A stretch of 64,000 nt of DNA, taken from an uncultured Ruminococcus sp. (GTDB taxonomy: Bacteria > Bacillota > Clostridia > Oscillospirales > Ruminococcaceae). The stretch's first letter is position 1. Every line of letters begins with the position of its first letter. Location of the stretch: NCBI GenBank assembly GCA_902786975.1, contig CADAES010000002.1:1-64000 (forward strand), written 5' to 3'. Shown here one piece after another: positions 49,797 through 61,316 of the stretch. The notes under the pieces were generated by a model, which saw nothing but the letters and a program-made list of their open reading frames with translations, was not told the DNA's origin and ran no database searches. The translations under genes and the position numbers were made by a program.

Positions 49797-50597
49797 ATGA
49801 TGAATCCAAATGGTATTAGAACAAAGGGCTTTTCTGTGCAGAAAAGCGGTTACAGCACAGATGAAGTCACTGATTATCTGAGAGATGTAGCTGATGACTA
49901 TGCTGCTCTTATCAAGGAAAATCAGGAAAAGGATGCAAAGATAAATAAGCTTGTTGATAAGGTCAATGAGCTTCTCGCTGATAAGGAAGCTATCACTGAT
50001 GTTCTTGTAAATGCTCAGAAGGAAGCTAAGAAGATCATCAATGATGCAAAGCTCCAGTCCAAGGAAATGGTCGACAGCGCTAAGACCGAGCAGATGCGTC
50101 TTGCAGAGCAGAGCGCTTCGGAGTGTGAAAGGATAGTTAAGGAGCATAAGGAGAAGTGCGCCCAGCTTATCAGAGATAACACAGCTATCACCGAGAATAA
50201 GATCAATACTATCAGAGCAGCCTATGAGGAAGAGCTTGCAAGATATAAGCAGCTCCAGGCTGATGTTACATATTTCAAGTCCAACCTTATCGAGCTTTAT
50301 AAGCAGCAGATACAGCTTGTAATGGATCTTCCCACAATGACCGAGGAAGAGCTCGATGAGTATGAATCACAGTTTGAAAACGACGAGAGCTTCGACCAGT
50401 CTTCTGCACAGGAAGCATCCGCTGTACAGGCACCGATAAATGATGAACCCGTAAAGCAGGAGCCTGCTGAGCAACAGCCCGTTCAAAGTGAAAACACTGA
50501 GGAAGAAAGAGTAGAAAAAATACTTAACACCGGATCGTTTGAGCCTGTTATCCCAAAGAGCACACTCAATGATCTTCAGTTCGGTAAGAATAATTGA
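49797..50597 (+). CDS. divIVA: Cell division protein DivIVA
   Basis: A 266-residue protein that senses negative membrane curvature at poles and septa. The N-terminal DivIVA domain has the IRTKGFSVQKSGYSTDEVTDYL signature; a long coiled coil (about 30-175) rich in Lys, Glu and Ala follows; the C-terminal 90 residues are acidic, Gln/Pro-rich and probably disordered. Two adjacent ATGs (49797, 49800) fit the strong AGGAGGG site. It ends the division cluster. Confidence 0.94.
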   Translation: MMNPNGIRTKGFSVQKSGYSTDEVTDYLRDVADDYAALIKENQEKDAKINKLVDKVNELLADKEAITDVLVNAQKEAKKIINDAKLQSKEMVDSAKTEQMRLAEQSASECERIVKEHKEKCAQLIRDNTAITENKINTIRAAYEEELARYKQLQADVTYFKSNLIELYKQQIQLVMDLPTMTEEELDEYESQFENDESFDQSSAQEASAVQAPINDEPVKQEPAEQQPVQSENTEEERVEKILNTGSFEPVIPKSTLNDLQFGKNN

Positions 50598-50604
50598 TCT
50601 CAAC

Positions 50605-50648
50605 GGCTCTGTAAACAAACAAATAAGTTTGAATACAGAGCCTTTTAT
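50605..50648 (+). terminator. Terminator after divIVA
   Basis: GGCTCTGTA (50605-50613) pairs with TACAGAGCC (50634-50642); the T run follows at 50643-50646. An inner AAAC/GTTT extends the stem. No promoter is evident before lspA, so some read-through is likely. Confidence 0.85.
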
Positions 50649-50676
50649 TGATTAAACCAAATTCGGAGAGTACGAA

Positions 50677-51213
50677 ATGTTTGTTTTTTCGCTTGTGCTG
50701 ATCGCAGCGCTTATCGCCGCAGATCAGATCATAAAGCTGATAGTTGATGCCAATCTTGAGATAGGCAGAGTTGTCGAGGTCATAAAGTTCGGTGACTTCA
50801 AGCTTTTCAGCCTCAGCCATGTCCGCAACAGCGGTGCCGCATGGAGCATGATGCAGGGTAAAACGTGGTTCCTTGTAGGAGTCCCTCTGGTCATCTGCGG
50901 ATTGGGTATCTGGTATATGTATAAGCGCAGGGATAACAGCCGCTTTGAAATGGTATCGCTCTCGATGCTCGTCGCAGGCGGAGTGGGCAACCTTATCGAC
51001 AGGGTAAGGCTCCACGAGGTCATCGACTATATCAAGTTTGAACCTTTTAATTTCCCTGTGTTCAATTTCGCAGATATCTGCGTCGTTGTCGGCGCATTGA
51101 TGTTCGCTGTCTATATCATCTTTTTGGATAAGTCGGATAAAAAAGCCGCTAAATCCGAAAAATCAGCTCCCGACAGCGAGCCTGCCACGAAAGAGCAGGA
51201 AAGCGATGAGTGA
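50677..51213 (+). CDS. lspA: Lipoprotein signal peptidase (signal peptidase II)
   Basis: A 178-residue membrane aspartic protease that removes the signal peptide of prolipoproteins. Four membrane segments are seen, and the catalytic aspartates are in GGVGNLIDRV and VFNFADICV. The hydrophilic Lys/Glu/Ser tail of about 30 residues is longer than usual. It overlaps rluD by 8 bases; the lspA-rluD pair is common in Firmicutes. Confidence 0.95.
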   Translation: MFVFSLVLIAALIAADQIIKLIVDANLEIGRVVEVIKFGDFKLFSLSHVRNSGAAWSMMQGKTWFLVGVPLVICGLGIWYMYKRRDNSRFEMVSLSMLVAGGVGNLIDRVRLHEVIDYIKFEPFNFPVFNFADICVVVGALMFAVYIIFLDKSDKKAAKSEKSAPDSEPATKEQESDE

Positions 51214-52120
51214 CCTTTCATTTGTTGTTGATAAGGATAATTCGGGCGAACGTATCGACAGATTTCTTGCGCAAAACGCCGGTGAACTTACCAGAAGCGC
51301 AGTCCAGAAGCTTATAGACGACGGACTTGTTCTGTGCAACGGACAGACTGTTGCAAAGAATTATAAGCTCCGTGAGAACGATGTGCTGACCGTTGATATC
51401 CCTGAGCCTGCCGAACTCGATGTCAAGCCGCAGGATATTCCCCTGGAAATAGTCTACGAGGACGAGGATCTGCTCGTCGTGAATAAACCTAAGGGTATGG
51501 TAGTCCACCCAGCCGCAGGCAATCCCGACGGCACGCTCGTCAACGCCCTGCTTTATCATTGTAAGGGCAGGCTTTCCTCGATAAACGGCGTTATCCGCCC
51601 TGGTATCGTGCATAGGATAGATAAGAACACAAGTGGATTGCTTATCGTTGCAAAAAACGATAATTCGCATAATAAACTCGCCGAGCAGATCAAAGCCCAC
51701 ACCTTTACCCGTGAGTATATGGCTGTCGTAACAGGCAGATTCAAGGAGAAAACGGGTACGGTAGACCAGCCGATAGGCAGAAGCAAATACGACCGCAAAA
51801 AAATGTGCGTGACACAGCTCAATTCAAAAAACGCCGTCACACACTATGAGGTTGTTGAGGAAATGGGCAATTATTCGCTCGTGAGATTTCGGCTCGAAAC
51901 AGGCAGAACTCACCAGATCAGAGTGCATTGTGCCTATATAGGTCACCCTGTCTACGGTGACGATGTTTACGCAAAAGAGGTCAAAGGGCTTCAGGGTCAG
52001 TGCCTTCACGCTAAGAAGATAGGCTTTGTCCACCCCACGACCAACGAATATATGGAGTTTGACAGCGAGCTTCCGGAGTATTTTGTAAAGGTGCTCGAAA
52101 AGCTCAGAAAAGGCTGTTGA
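51206..52120 (+). CDS. RluD-family 23S rRNA pseudouridine synthase
   Basis: A 304-residue enzyme with an N-terminal S4 RNA-binding domain (RIDRFLAQNAGELTRSAVQKL) and a pseudouridine synthase domain. The catalytic aspartate lies in HRIDKNTSGLL, and GRTHQIRVH is the C-terminal signature. It belongs to the RluA/RluD group; the exact target positions cannot be read from sequence. It starts within the end of lspA. Confidence 0.94.
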   Translation: MSDLSFVVDKDNSGERIDRFLAQNAGELTRSAVQKLIDDGLVLCNGQTVAKNYKLRENDVLTVDIPEPAELDVKPQDIPLEIVYEDEDLLVVNKPKGMVVHPAAGNPDGTLVNALLYHCKGRLSSINGVIRPGIVHRIDKNTSGLLIVAKNDNSHNKLAEQIKAHTFTREYMAVVTGRFKEKTGTVDQPIGRSKYDRKKMCVTQLNSKNAVTHYEVVEEMGNYSLVRFRLETGRTHQIRVHCAYIGHPVYGDDVYAKEVKGLQGQCLHAKKIGFVHPTTNEYMEFDSELPEYFVKVLEKLRKGC

Positions 52121-52128
52121 GGAGAATT

Positions 52129-52950
52129 ATGTTTGAGGATATAACTAAGGTACTGCTGATAACCGATATGGACGGAACGTTCCTTCCGTCAAGCAAGATA
52201 CCGGGGCAGAAAACACTTGATGCCGTGAATAGATTTCAACGTTCAGGCGGAAGGTTCTCTATTGCAACAGGACGTTCGCTGCAGGCGTCACAGCAGTATT
52301 TTGACAGTATCAGCGTCAACTGTCCTATAATAATGTGCAATGGCGGAATGATATACGATATCAATTCAAAAAAGCAGCTGTACGATGTCTATGTTCCACG
52401 TGAAACTAAGGACGTCGTAAGGCAGATACTTGCAGATAACGACTATGTCGGCTGCGAGGTGCTAAGGCTTGATAATGTCTATGTGCCTCAGCTTACCCCG
52501 CTTGAACAAAGACATCTAGAGATATGTAAGGTCAGCGACCCCGTGCTGTGCGGTATTGACAGTATCCCCGACGATTGGTACAAGGTCCTTTTCGCAGTCG
52601 AGCCTGAAAGAATGGACGAGCTTATTAGTTACGTCAACGAGCAGGGCTTTGACGGTGTCGATTTTGTAAGGTCTGCAAATGAGTATTATGAGATACTGCC
52701 GCAGAACATCTCTAAAGGCTATGCCCTTAAAATGATGAGAGAGGTCTGCGGTATGCAGGATTTCACTTTTGTATCTGTCGGAGATTATAACAACGATATC
52801 GAAATGATAATTGAAGCAGATGTCGGAATTTGTCCGTCAAATGCGACAGATGAGGTAAAAAAGGCTGCGGATGTCGTCCTTGAACGATCCTGTGAACAGG
52901 ATGCCGTTGCTGCGGTCGTTGAAATGATATTTGATAAAGTAAAATATTAA
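52129..52950 (+). CDS. Cof-type HAD-IIB family phosphatase
   Basis: A 273-residue HAD hydrolase. Motif I is ITDMDGTFLP with the nucleophile aspartate, motif II lies near IATGRS, and motif III/IV is SVGDYNNDIEMI. A large C2 cap is between them, typical of Cof/YidA-type sugar phosphatases with broad substrates. ATG 52129 follows TGAGGAG. It sits between rluD and transketolase genes. Confidence 0.92.
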   Translation: MFEDITKVLLITDMDGTFLPSSKIPGQKTLDAVNRFQRSGGRFSIATGRSLQASQQYFDSISVNCPIIMCNGGMIYDINSKKQLYDVYVPRETKDVVRQILADNDYVGCEVLRLDNVYVPQLTPLEQRHLEICKVSDPVLCGIDSIPDDWYKVLFAVEPERMDELISYVNEQGFDGVDFVRSANEYYEILPQNISKGYALKMMREVCGMQDFTFVSVGDYNNDIEMIIEADVGICPSNATDEVKKAADVVLERSCEQDAVAAVVEMIFDKVKY

Positions 52951-52966
52951 AATGGAGGTTTACAGT

Positions 52967-53806
52967 ATGGATGCAACATTGAAAAAACAGCTTGAAGTAA
53001 CAGCCTGCAAGATACGTCTGGGTATCATTGAGGGTGTATTCAACGCTAAATCGGGACATCCCGGCGGGTCGCTCTCTATCGCAGACGTGATGACCTATCT
53101 TTATTTTGCGAAGATGAACGTTTATCCCGACAAGCCGGATGAACCGCAGAGGGACAGGCTCGTTCTGTCCAAGGGTCACACCGCTCCAGCGCTTTATTCC
53201 ACACTTGCACAGAAAGGATTTTTCCCGACCGATGAGCTGAAAAGACTTCGCCATATCGGAGCTATGCTCCAGGGACACCCCTGCATCACTATCCCGGGTG
53301 TGGATATGTCCTCGGGCTCTCTCGGACAAGGCATTTCCGTTGCCTGCGGAATGGCTCTTTCAGGCAAGATAACAAACGATACCTATAAGGTCTACACTAT
53401 CCTCGGCGACGGCGAGATAGAGGAAGGTCAGGTATGGGAAGCTGCAATGTTCGCTGCACACTATAAGCTCGATAATCTCGTAGCTATCGTTGATAACAAC
53501 GGCCTGCAGATAGACGGCAAGGTCGAGGACGTAATGAGCGTTTACCCGATCGCCGATAAGTTCGAGGCTTTCGGCTGGCATGCTATCAGCGCCGATGCTC
53601 ATGATTTCGATGCGCTTGAAAAGGCTTTCGACGAGGCAGAAACCATTGCCAACCAGCCTGTAGTTATCATTCTTAAGAGCGTAAAGGGCAAGGGCGTATC
53701 ATTTATGGAAAATAACGTTGCTTGGCACGGCTCTGCTCCGAACAAGGAACAGTACGACCAGGCAGTAGCAGAGCTTACTGCACATCTGAAGGAACTGGAG
53801 GGCTGA
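52967..53806 (+). CDS. Transketolase, N-terminal subunit
   Basis: A 279-residue thiamine-diphosphate-binding half of a split transketolase. GHPGGSLSIAD, KGHTAPALYSTLA and the GDGEIEEGQVWEA diphosphate/Mg binding motif with NNGLQIDG are seen. It needs the next gene for a full active site. Such split forms are common in Clostridia. ATG 52967 is chosen because ATGGAGGT lies just upstream. It moves two-carbon units between sugars in the non-oxidative pentose phosphate pathway. Confidence 0.94.
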   Translation: MDATLKKQLEVTACKIRLGIIEGVFNAKSGHPGGSLSIADVMTYLYFAKMNVYPDKPDEPQRDRLVLSKGHTAPALYSTLAQKGFFPTDELKRLRHIGAMLQGHPCITIPGVDMSSGSLGQGISVACGMALSGKITNDTYKVYTILGDGEIEEGQVWEAAMFAAHYKLDNLVAIVDNNGLQIDGKVEDVMSVYPIADKFEAFGWHAISADAHDFDALEKAFDEAETIANQPVVIILKSVKGKGVSFMENNVAWHGSAPNKEQYDQAVAELTAHLKELEG

Positions 53807-53809
53807 GAA

Positions 53810-54757
53810 ATGGCAGATATAAAGAAGATCGCAACGAGAGAGAGCTACGGTAATGCACTTGCCGAGCTTGGTGATAAGTATGAGAACCTTTATGTTTTTG
53901 ATGCTGACCTTGCTGCCGCAACAAAGACAGGCATCTTCAAGAAAAAGTTTCCCGACAGATTCTTTGACTGCGGTATCGCAGAATCAAATATGATGGGCGT
54001 TGCCGCAGGTATGGCTGCAACAGGAAAGATACCTTTCGTTTCGACGTTTGCAATGTTCGCCGCAGGCAGAGCCTTCGAGCAGGTGAGAAACTCTATCGGC
54101 TACCCTCACCTCAACGTAAAGATAGGCGCTACACACGCAGGTATCTCTGTCGGCGAGGACGGTGCTACCCACCAGTGCAACGAAGATATCGCACTTATGA
54201 GAACTATCCCGGGTATGACGGTCATCATACCTGCTGATGATGTAGAAGCTAAAGCCGCCGTTGAAGCTGCTATAAACTACGAAGGACCAGTCTATATGAG
54301 ATTCGGCAGACTTGCTGTTCCCGTGTTCAACGATCCCGCAACATATAAGTTTGAGATCGGCAAGGGCATCAAGCTGCGTGACGGAAACGATATCACTATC
54401 GTAGCAACAGGCCTTATGGTATATGAAGCTATCGAGGCTGCCAAGACTCTTGCACAGGAGGGCATCGAGGCTACAGTTATCAATATCCATACCATCAAGC
54501 CTATCGACAAGGATATCATCATCGAGGCAGCGAAGAAAACGAACCTTGTTCTTACAGTCGAGGAGCACAGCGTTATCGGCGGTCTCGGCGAGGCTGTCTG
54601 CGACGTGCTTTGCGAAAACTATCCTACGAAGGTCGTTAAGATCGGTGTAAACGATGAGTTCGGTCATTCCGGACCTGCTGTCGACCTGCTCAAGGAGTTC
54701 GGTCTCAGCGCTGAAAACATCGTTAAGACCGCAAGGGAAGCTGTTAAAGCTAAGTGA
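53810..54757 (+). CDS. Transketolase, C-terminal subunit
   Basis: A 315-residue pyrimidine-binding half with the C-terminal transketolase domain. The catalytic Glu region is CGIAESNMMGVAAGMA, with GATHAGISVGEDGATHQ and a VIIPADDVE segment after it. It lies 3 bases after the N-terminal subunit, and its ribosome site, GGAGGG, is inside that gene. Together the two make one active site per interface. Confidence 0.94.
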   Translation: MADIKKIATRESYGNALAELGDKYENLYVFDADLAAATKTGIFKKKFPDRFFDCGIAESNMMGVAAGMAATGKIPFVSTFAMFAAGRAFEQVRNSIGYPHLNVKIGATHAGISVGEDGATHQCNEDIALMRTIPGMTVIIPADDVEAKAAVEAAINYEGPVYMRFGRLAVPVFNDPATYKFEIGKGIKLRDGNDITIVATGLMVYEAIEAAKTLAQEGIEATVINIHTIKPIDKDIIIEAAKKTNLVLTVEEHSVIGGLGEAVCDVLCENYPTKVVKIGVNDEFGHSGPAVDLLKEFGLSAENIVKTAREAVKAK

Positions 54758-54769
54758 TCTAACTATTAT

Positions 54770-54805
54770 GAGACTGCAGTTCAAAAAGCTGCGGTCTCTT
54801 TTTTT
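54770..54805 (+). terminator. Terminator after transketolase
   Basis: GAGACTGCAG/CTGCGGTCTC (54770-54779/54789-54798, one T-G wobble), a 9-base loop and seven T. Confidence 0.92.
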
Positions 54806-54876
54806 GACAAGACCTTGATACGCTGCACTCTGAACCCTTTGACAATCTGCTGAGTATAATGCTTTGGGGTGGTAAG

Positions 54877-55494
54877 ATGAGCGTTTACAAAAGGTCAAGG
54901 CTGAACAAACTGTGCAGTATCGCTGCGGCAATAGTGTTATTGGTAAGCGTGCTACTTTGTATTTTTGTGTACAATTTGTTTGTACATATCGAAGAGATGA
55001 GCCGAACCGAGTGCAGACTTGCAGCCGAGAAGATAATTAATTCGGCTGTAAAAGAAGCCGTGGCTTTTTCGGCAGTACAGGAGCTTATTACCGAGAACCG
55101 TGACAAAAACGGTGCGATACAGTCGCTTTCGCTTGAAAGAACAGGAGCTAACAAGCTGAGCGCCCTGATAAGCGACGCTGTGACGGAAAAGCTCGAACAG
55201 ACAAGAAGTATACCGATACCTGTCGGAACTCTGTCGGGGATATCCTTTCTGAGCGGACGAGGGTTTGATATATCGCTTTATCTCAGCTGTGCCGGCTCTG
55301 TAACAGCAGATATCACCTCCGAGTTTGTTTCCTGCGGGATAAACCAGTCTAAATACCGTGTCAGCATAAGGATATGCGTCACACTCTGCGCCGTACTGCC
55401 CGCAGGCAGTATCACCATAGATGTCGCCCACGATTTTGTCCTCGGCGAAAGAATAATTGTCGGCAGCGTTCCGCAGGCATATTTTTCGAGCTGA
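54877..55494 (+). CDS. yunB: Sporulation protein YunB
   Basis: A 205-residue protein of the YunB family, a sigma-E-controlled mother-cell sporulation protein in Bacillus. One N-terminal membrane segment (about 15-38) is followed by a soluble domain with the family markers IPIPVGTLSGISFL, CGINQSKYR and the C-terminal GERIIVGSVPQAYF. The molecular function is unknown. ATG 54877 is preferred to an earlier in-frame ATG because GGGGTGG lies upstream. With dpaAB it supports a sporulating host. Confidence 0.88.
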   Translation: MSVYKRSRLNKLCSIAAAIVLLVSVLLCIFVYNLFVHIEEMSRTECRLAAEKIINSAVKEAVAFSAVQELITENRDKNGAIQSLSLERTGANKLSALISDAVTEKLEQTRSIPIPVGTLSGISFLSGRGFDISLYLSCAGSVTADITSEFVSCGINQSKYRVSIRICVTLCAVLPAGSITIDVAHDFVLGERIIVGSVPQAYFSS

Positions 55495-55499
55495 AATGC

Positions 55500-55528
55500 T
55501 TGTATTATTGCACCGTTTATGATATAAT
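55500..55528 (+). promoter_or_regulatory. Sigma-A promoter of ligA-gatCAB
   Basis: TTGTAT (55500-55505), a 17-base spacer, TATAAT (55523-55528) with extended TG at 55520-55521. Confidence 0.85.
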
Positions 55529-55561
55529 ACTAATAGTTTGTTCTGATTACACTATGGCTAA

Positions 55562-57556
<1,995 letters not shown>

Positions 57557-57570
57557 CATCGGAGTTTCAT

Positions 57571-57840
57571 ATGATAATAGATGTTCAGAAAACAGCAAAG
57601 CTTTCTAAGCTCACCATACCTCAGGAAAAGGCTGAATACTTTGAAAAATGTATGCAGGATATCGCACAGATGCTTCAGGTGCTCTCCGAGGTCGGGGAGT
57701 ACCATTGTGACGGCGACAGCCGCCGTGTGGAGATGCGTGAAGATGAGGTCTGTACCTGCGAAATATCCCGTGATGAGATAATGCGCTCTGCGCCGTCCTC
57801 TTTTAAAGGCACCTTTTGCGTGCCCAAAACGGTGGAATGA
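57571..57840 (+). CDS. gatC: Aspartyl/glutamyl-tRNA amidotransferase subunit C
   Basis: An 89-residue linker subunit that wraps around GatA and GatB. The helical first half (KTAKLSKLTIPQEKAEYFEKCMQDI) and the extended second half ending in FCVPKTVE are typical. The MREDEV segment is well kept. CGGAG lies upstream. It precedes gatA, whose first possible ATG overlaps its stop. Confidence 0.93.
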   Translation: MIIDVQKTAKLSKLTIPQEKAEYFEKCMQDIAQMLQVLSEVGEYHCDGDSRRVEMREDEVCTCEISRDEIMRSAPSSFKGTFCVPKTVE

Positions 57841-57842
57841 CT

Positions 57843-59312
57843 ATGCAGCTTTACGATATGACCCTGCACGAGCTGAGCGATATGCTCGCAAAAAGAAAGA
57901 TCAGCTCAAAGGAACTTACCCTGTCTGTGCTTGACAGGATAGATGTAACCGAAAGTCGGCTCAATTCTTTTATCACCATTGACAGACAAGGTGCTCTGAA
58001 ACAGGCTGAAAGCGTCGATTTTAAGCGTTCAAAAGGGGAGAACCTCTCTGTTCTTGCAGGTATCCCGATAGGACTTAAAGACAACATCTGTACCAAGGGA
58101 CTGCGTACTACCTGCGCCTCAAAAATGCTTGAAAACTACGTCCCGCCGTACTCAGCAACGGCAGCACAGAAGCTTTCTGAATGTGATGCTGTAATCATTG
58201 GCAAGCTGAATATGGACGAGTTTGCTATGGGCTCGTCTACAGAGAATTCATTTTTTGGCGTAACCAAGAATCCCTTTGATGTGACCAAAGTCGCAGGCGG
58301 CTCGTCCGGCGGCTGTGCAGCAGCCGTAAGCTCGGGCGAGGTAATTGCTGCTCTTGGCTCCGATACGGGCGGTTCTGTAAGACAGCCGGCTTCGTTCTGC
58401 GGCGCAGTCGGACTGAAACCCACCTACGGTACCGTTTCAAGATACGGTCTTGTCGCATTCGCATCCTCGCTTGACCAGATAGGTCCGATTTGCAAATGCG
58501 TTCGGGATTGTGCGATAATGCTTTCCCATATAGTCGGTCACGATAAGCATGACCCCACCTCGCTGAACAGAGGATACCCTACTTTCAGCGCCGATACAAT
58601 AAGCTCTCTTGACGGTCTGAGGATAGGTCTTCCGACCGATCTTTACGAAAAATGCACCGACCCCGATGTGCTTGCACGCTTTGAAGATGCCGTCAGGATA
58701 CTTGAAAAGCACGGTGCATGTGTGAAGCACATCAGCATTGAGGGGATCAGGTTTGCTCTGCCCGCATATTACGTTATCTCGTCAGCCGAGGCTTCTTCAA
58801 ACCTCGCTCGCTTCGACGGTGTGAGGTACGGCTTTCGTGCCGACGGTATCAGCGGGATAAACGAGCTGTATACCAAAACACGTTCGCAGGGTTTCGGAGA
58901 CGAGTGTAAACGCCGTATCCTGCTCGGTACGTTCGTGCTGAGTGAGGGCTACCGTGATAAATACTACAAAAAGGCTGTCACAGCTTCAAGACTGCTTGTG
59001 CACAGCGTTAAGCAGCAGTTTGAAAACGTCGACCTCATAGCGACCCCGACTTGTGCTGAAACTGCATTTGACATCGGCAAAAAGGTCAGCGACCCTGTGC
59101 AGATGTATCATAGCGATATCTTTACCGTGCTTGCGAATCTGACAGGAATGCCGGCGATAAGCGTTCCCTGCGGACTTGACAAAGACGGCCTGCCGGTGGG
59201 TATACAGCTTATGGCGAACTCTTTTGGCGAGCAGACTCTTTTCGATGCCGCTTCGGTGATAGAAGCCTGCGTCGGACGGATAATGCGGAGGTGCGAAAAT
59301 GACAGGATATAA
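57843..59312 (+). CDS. gatA: Aspartyl/glutamyl-tRNA amidotransferase subunit A
   Basis: A 489-residue amidase that frees ammonia from glutamine for GatB. The Ser-cisSer-Lys triad is visible: Lys in GLKDNI, the cis-Ser in GGSSGG and the nucleophile Ser in GSDTGGSVRQPA. The start is best at ATG 57843, preceded by GGTGGA; ATG 57837 overlaps that site. It overlaps gatB by 14 bases. Confidence 0.96.
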   Translation: MQLYDMTLHELSDMLAKRKISSKELTLSVLDRIDVTESRLNSFITIDRQGALKQAESVDFKRSKGENLSVLAGIPIGLKDNICTKGLRTTCASKMLENYVPPYSATAAQKLSECDAVIIGKLNMDEFAMGSSTENSFFGVTKNPFDVTKVAGGSSGGCAAAVSSGEVIAALGSDTGGSVRQPASFCGAVGLKPTYGTVSRYGLVAFASSLDQIGPICKCVRDCAIMLSHIVGHDKHDPTSLNRGYPTFSADTISSLDGLRIGLPTDLYEKCTDPDVLARFEDAVRILEKHGACVKHISIEGIRFALPAYYVISSAEASSNLARFDGVRYGFRADGISGINELYTKTRSQGFGDECKRRILLGTFVLSEGYRDKYYKKAVTASRLLVHSVKQQFENVDLIATPTCAETAFDIGKKVSDPVQMYHSDIFTVLANLTGMPAISVPCGLDKDGLPVGIQLMANSFGEQTLFDAASVIEACVGRIMRRCENDRI

Positions 59313-60735
59313 AACTGTTATCGGTCTGGAGACCCACGCCGAGCTGAACACAAAAACAAAGATATTCTGTTCCTGCAAAAATGAGTTCGGAAGCTTACCG
59401 AATACCAATGTGTGTCCCGTATGCCTCGGGCTCCCCGGCGCTTTGCCCGTGCTTAACAAAGCCGTTGTGGAATACGCCGTTAGAATGGGACTTGCGCTCA
59501 ACTGCACCATCAACCGTGTATCGTCGCTTGTCAGGAAGAACTACTTTTACCCCGACCTGCCAAAAGCCTATCAGATATCCCAGTCCGAGCTTCCGCTGTG
59601 CGTGAACGGTTATGTTGATTTCTGGTATGACGGCGAGGTCAGACGTGTCAGGATCAACAGGATACATATAGAGGAAGATGCAGGAAAGCTCATTCATTCC
59701 GAAACGGGCGAGGACGTTTCCTATATCGACCTTAACCGCTGCGGAGTCCCGCTTATCGAGATAGTCAGCGAGCCTGATATCTGTTCCTCGGGCGAGGCGG
59801 TAGCCTATCTTAAAACGCTAAGGAGCATTCTGAAATATCTTGATATCTGCGACTGCAAAATGCAGGAAGGCTCTATCAGATGTGATGTCAACGTTTCACT
59901 TTGCGCACAGGGCGAACCTCTCGGTACAAGGTGCGAAATGAAAAACGTCAACAGCTTTTCAGCCGTCGGCAGAGCAATAGAATATGAAGCCGCAAGACAG
60001 CATCAGCTGCTTGATAAAGGCGAAATAGTGCAGCAGCAGACAAGGCGCTGGGACGACATCAGGGGCGTGAGCTTTGTTATGAGAACAAAGGAGAACGCCG
60101 AGGATTACAGGTATTTCCCAGAACCCGATATCCCGCCCTTTGAGATAAGTCAAGCCCGCATTGACGAGCTTGCTCAGACCGTTCCCGAGCTTGCAAACAA
60201 AAAAGTGATACGCTACGTTACGGTGTTTGGCATAAGTGAGAAAGAAGCGGCTTATATCGCAGAGGATATGAAGCTTGCGCAGTTCTTTGACGACTGCGTC
60301 TCTTCGGGCAGGCATACGCCCAAAAGCTACTGCGTCTGGATAATGGGCGAGCTTGTAAAGTATCTGAATTCAACAGCAAAGAGCTTTGAGCAGACGGCAC
60401 TGACTGTCAGCGGAATGAATGATATGCTCGATGCCGTCAGCAAAGGCGTGATATCCGTTTCTGCGGCCAAGCGGGTGTTTGAAGTCCTGCTTGAAAAGCA
60501 GACACCTGTGTCTACAGTCATAAAAGAACTCGGGCTTGCGCAGATAAGCAGCAGTGAGGAGCTTGAACGGATAGGGAAGCAGGTAATATCCCAAAATGAA
60601 AAGTCCGTGCAGGATTACCGCCGGGGCAAAACCAATGCACTCGGTTACCTTGTCGGACAGTGTATGAAAGCGACCAATGGCAAAGCTGATCCCGTCAGAA
60701 TGAAAGATATTATCCTTTCACTTCTGGCGCAGTGA
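59299..60735 (+). CDS. gatB: Aspartyl/glutamyl-tRNA amidotransferase subunit B
   Basis: A 478-residue kinase/transferase subunit that activates Glu-tRNA(Gln) or Asp-tRNA(Asn) and adds ammonia. The GLETHAELNTKTKIFCSC start and CPVCLGLPGALPV motif with zinc-binding cysteines, the RNYFYPDLPK-like KNYFYPDLPKAYQ block and IEEDAGK are present, and a GatB/YqeY tail ends the protein. The set implies that the host lacks GlnRS, AsnRS or both, as is common in Firmicutes. Confidence 0.96.
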   Translation: MTGYKTVIGLETHAELNTKTKIFCSCKNEFGSLPNTNVCPVCLGLPGALPVLNKAVVEYAVRMGLALNCTINRVSSLVRKNYFYPDLPKAYQISQSELPLCVNGYVDFWYDGEVRRVRINRIHIEEDAGKLIHSETGEDVSYIDLNRCGVPLIEIVSEPDICSSGEAVAYLKTLRSILKYLDICDCKMQEGSIRCDVNVSLCAQGEPLGTRCEMKNVNSFSAVGRAIEYEAARQHQLLDKGEIVQQQTRRWDDIRGVSFVMRTKENAEDYRYFPEPDIPPFEISQARIDELAQTVPELANKKVIRYVTVFGISEKEAAYIAEDMKLAQFFDDCVSSGRHTPKSYCVWIMGELVKYLNSTAKSFEQTALTVSGMNDMLDAVSKGVISVSAAKRVFEVLLEKQTPVSTVIKELGLAQISSSEELERIGKQVISQNEKSVQDYRRGKTNALGYLVGQCMKATNGKADPVRMKDIILSLLAQ

Positions 60736-60764
60736 TATATACTATATTGAAGGGAGTGATAAAA

Positions 60765-61271
60765 ATGGCGTTTTGTCCCGTATGCGGAGAGAAGGTTGCC
60801 GATAGTGCAGTCAGCTGTCCCAAGTGCGGTTCACCGCTTGGCGAACATGCAACTGCACAGAACAATACACAGCAGAAAGTAAACGACTTTGTCAACAACT
60901 TGAATAACACAGCTGATTATTCAAGCGAGTTTGACCCAAGAGATGCTCAGGACAACAAGGTATATGCTGTCCTTGCATACATACATATTCTTGTGTTTGT
61001 AACTATCTTTGCAGCACCTCAGTCGAAATTTGCGAGATACCACGCAAATCAAGGTCTGATACTGTTTATATTTGAGGTCATCTACTCTGTAATAATGGTC
61101 GTTGTCTCAAATACCGTCGGCAGGATTCCTGTTGCAGGAGCTATAACGGTATCCATCTGCGGGCTTGTGAGCCTGATATGGCTTATCCTTGCGATATGCG
61201 GTATCGTCAATGCTGTAAACGGCAGAGCAAAGGACCTTCCGGTCATCGGAAATCTTCACATTTTGAAATAA
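60765..61271 (+). CDS. Zinc-ribbon DUF4870-like membrane protein
   Basis: A 168-residue protein. The first 30 residues form a zinc ribbon (CPVCGEK, CPKCGSP), then a Gln/Asn-rich linker, then three or four membrane segments (about 75-150) like the DUF4870/Tic20-related family (LAYIHILVF, FARYHANQGLILFI). The function is unknown. ATG 60765 is set by AAGGGAGTG; an earlier in-frame ATG overlaps the end of gatB. It ends the ligA-gatCAB run. Confidence 0.85.
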   Translation: MAFCPVCGEKVADSAVSCPKCGSPLGEHATAQNNTQQKVNDFVNNLNNTADYSSEFDPRDAQDNKVYAVLAYIHILVFVTIFAAPQSKFARYHANQGLILFIFEVIYSVIMVVVSNTVGRIPVAGAITVSICGLVSLIWLILAICGIVNAVNGRAKDLPVIGNLHILK

Positions 61272-61316
61272 GAAAAACACGCCGGCATTTATTGAAAATG
61301 TCAGCGTGCTTTTTTA
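61272..61316. terminator. Bidirectional terminator between convergent genes
   Basis: The 13-position stem 61278-61290 with 61296-61308 has one mismatch and one wobble. T runs lie on both sides (61310-61315 on the plus strand; A run 61273-61277 for the minus strand). Confidence 0.88.

Noticed and set aside
54839-54860. TTGACA and TATAAT before yunB
   Set aside because: Only 10 bases separate the two boxes, far too few for a sigma-A promoter; a sporulation sigma factor is more likely but no clear boxes were found.
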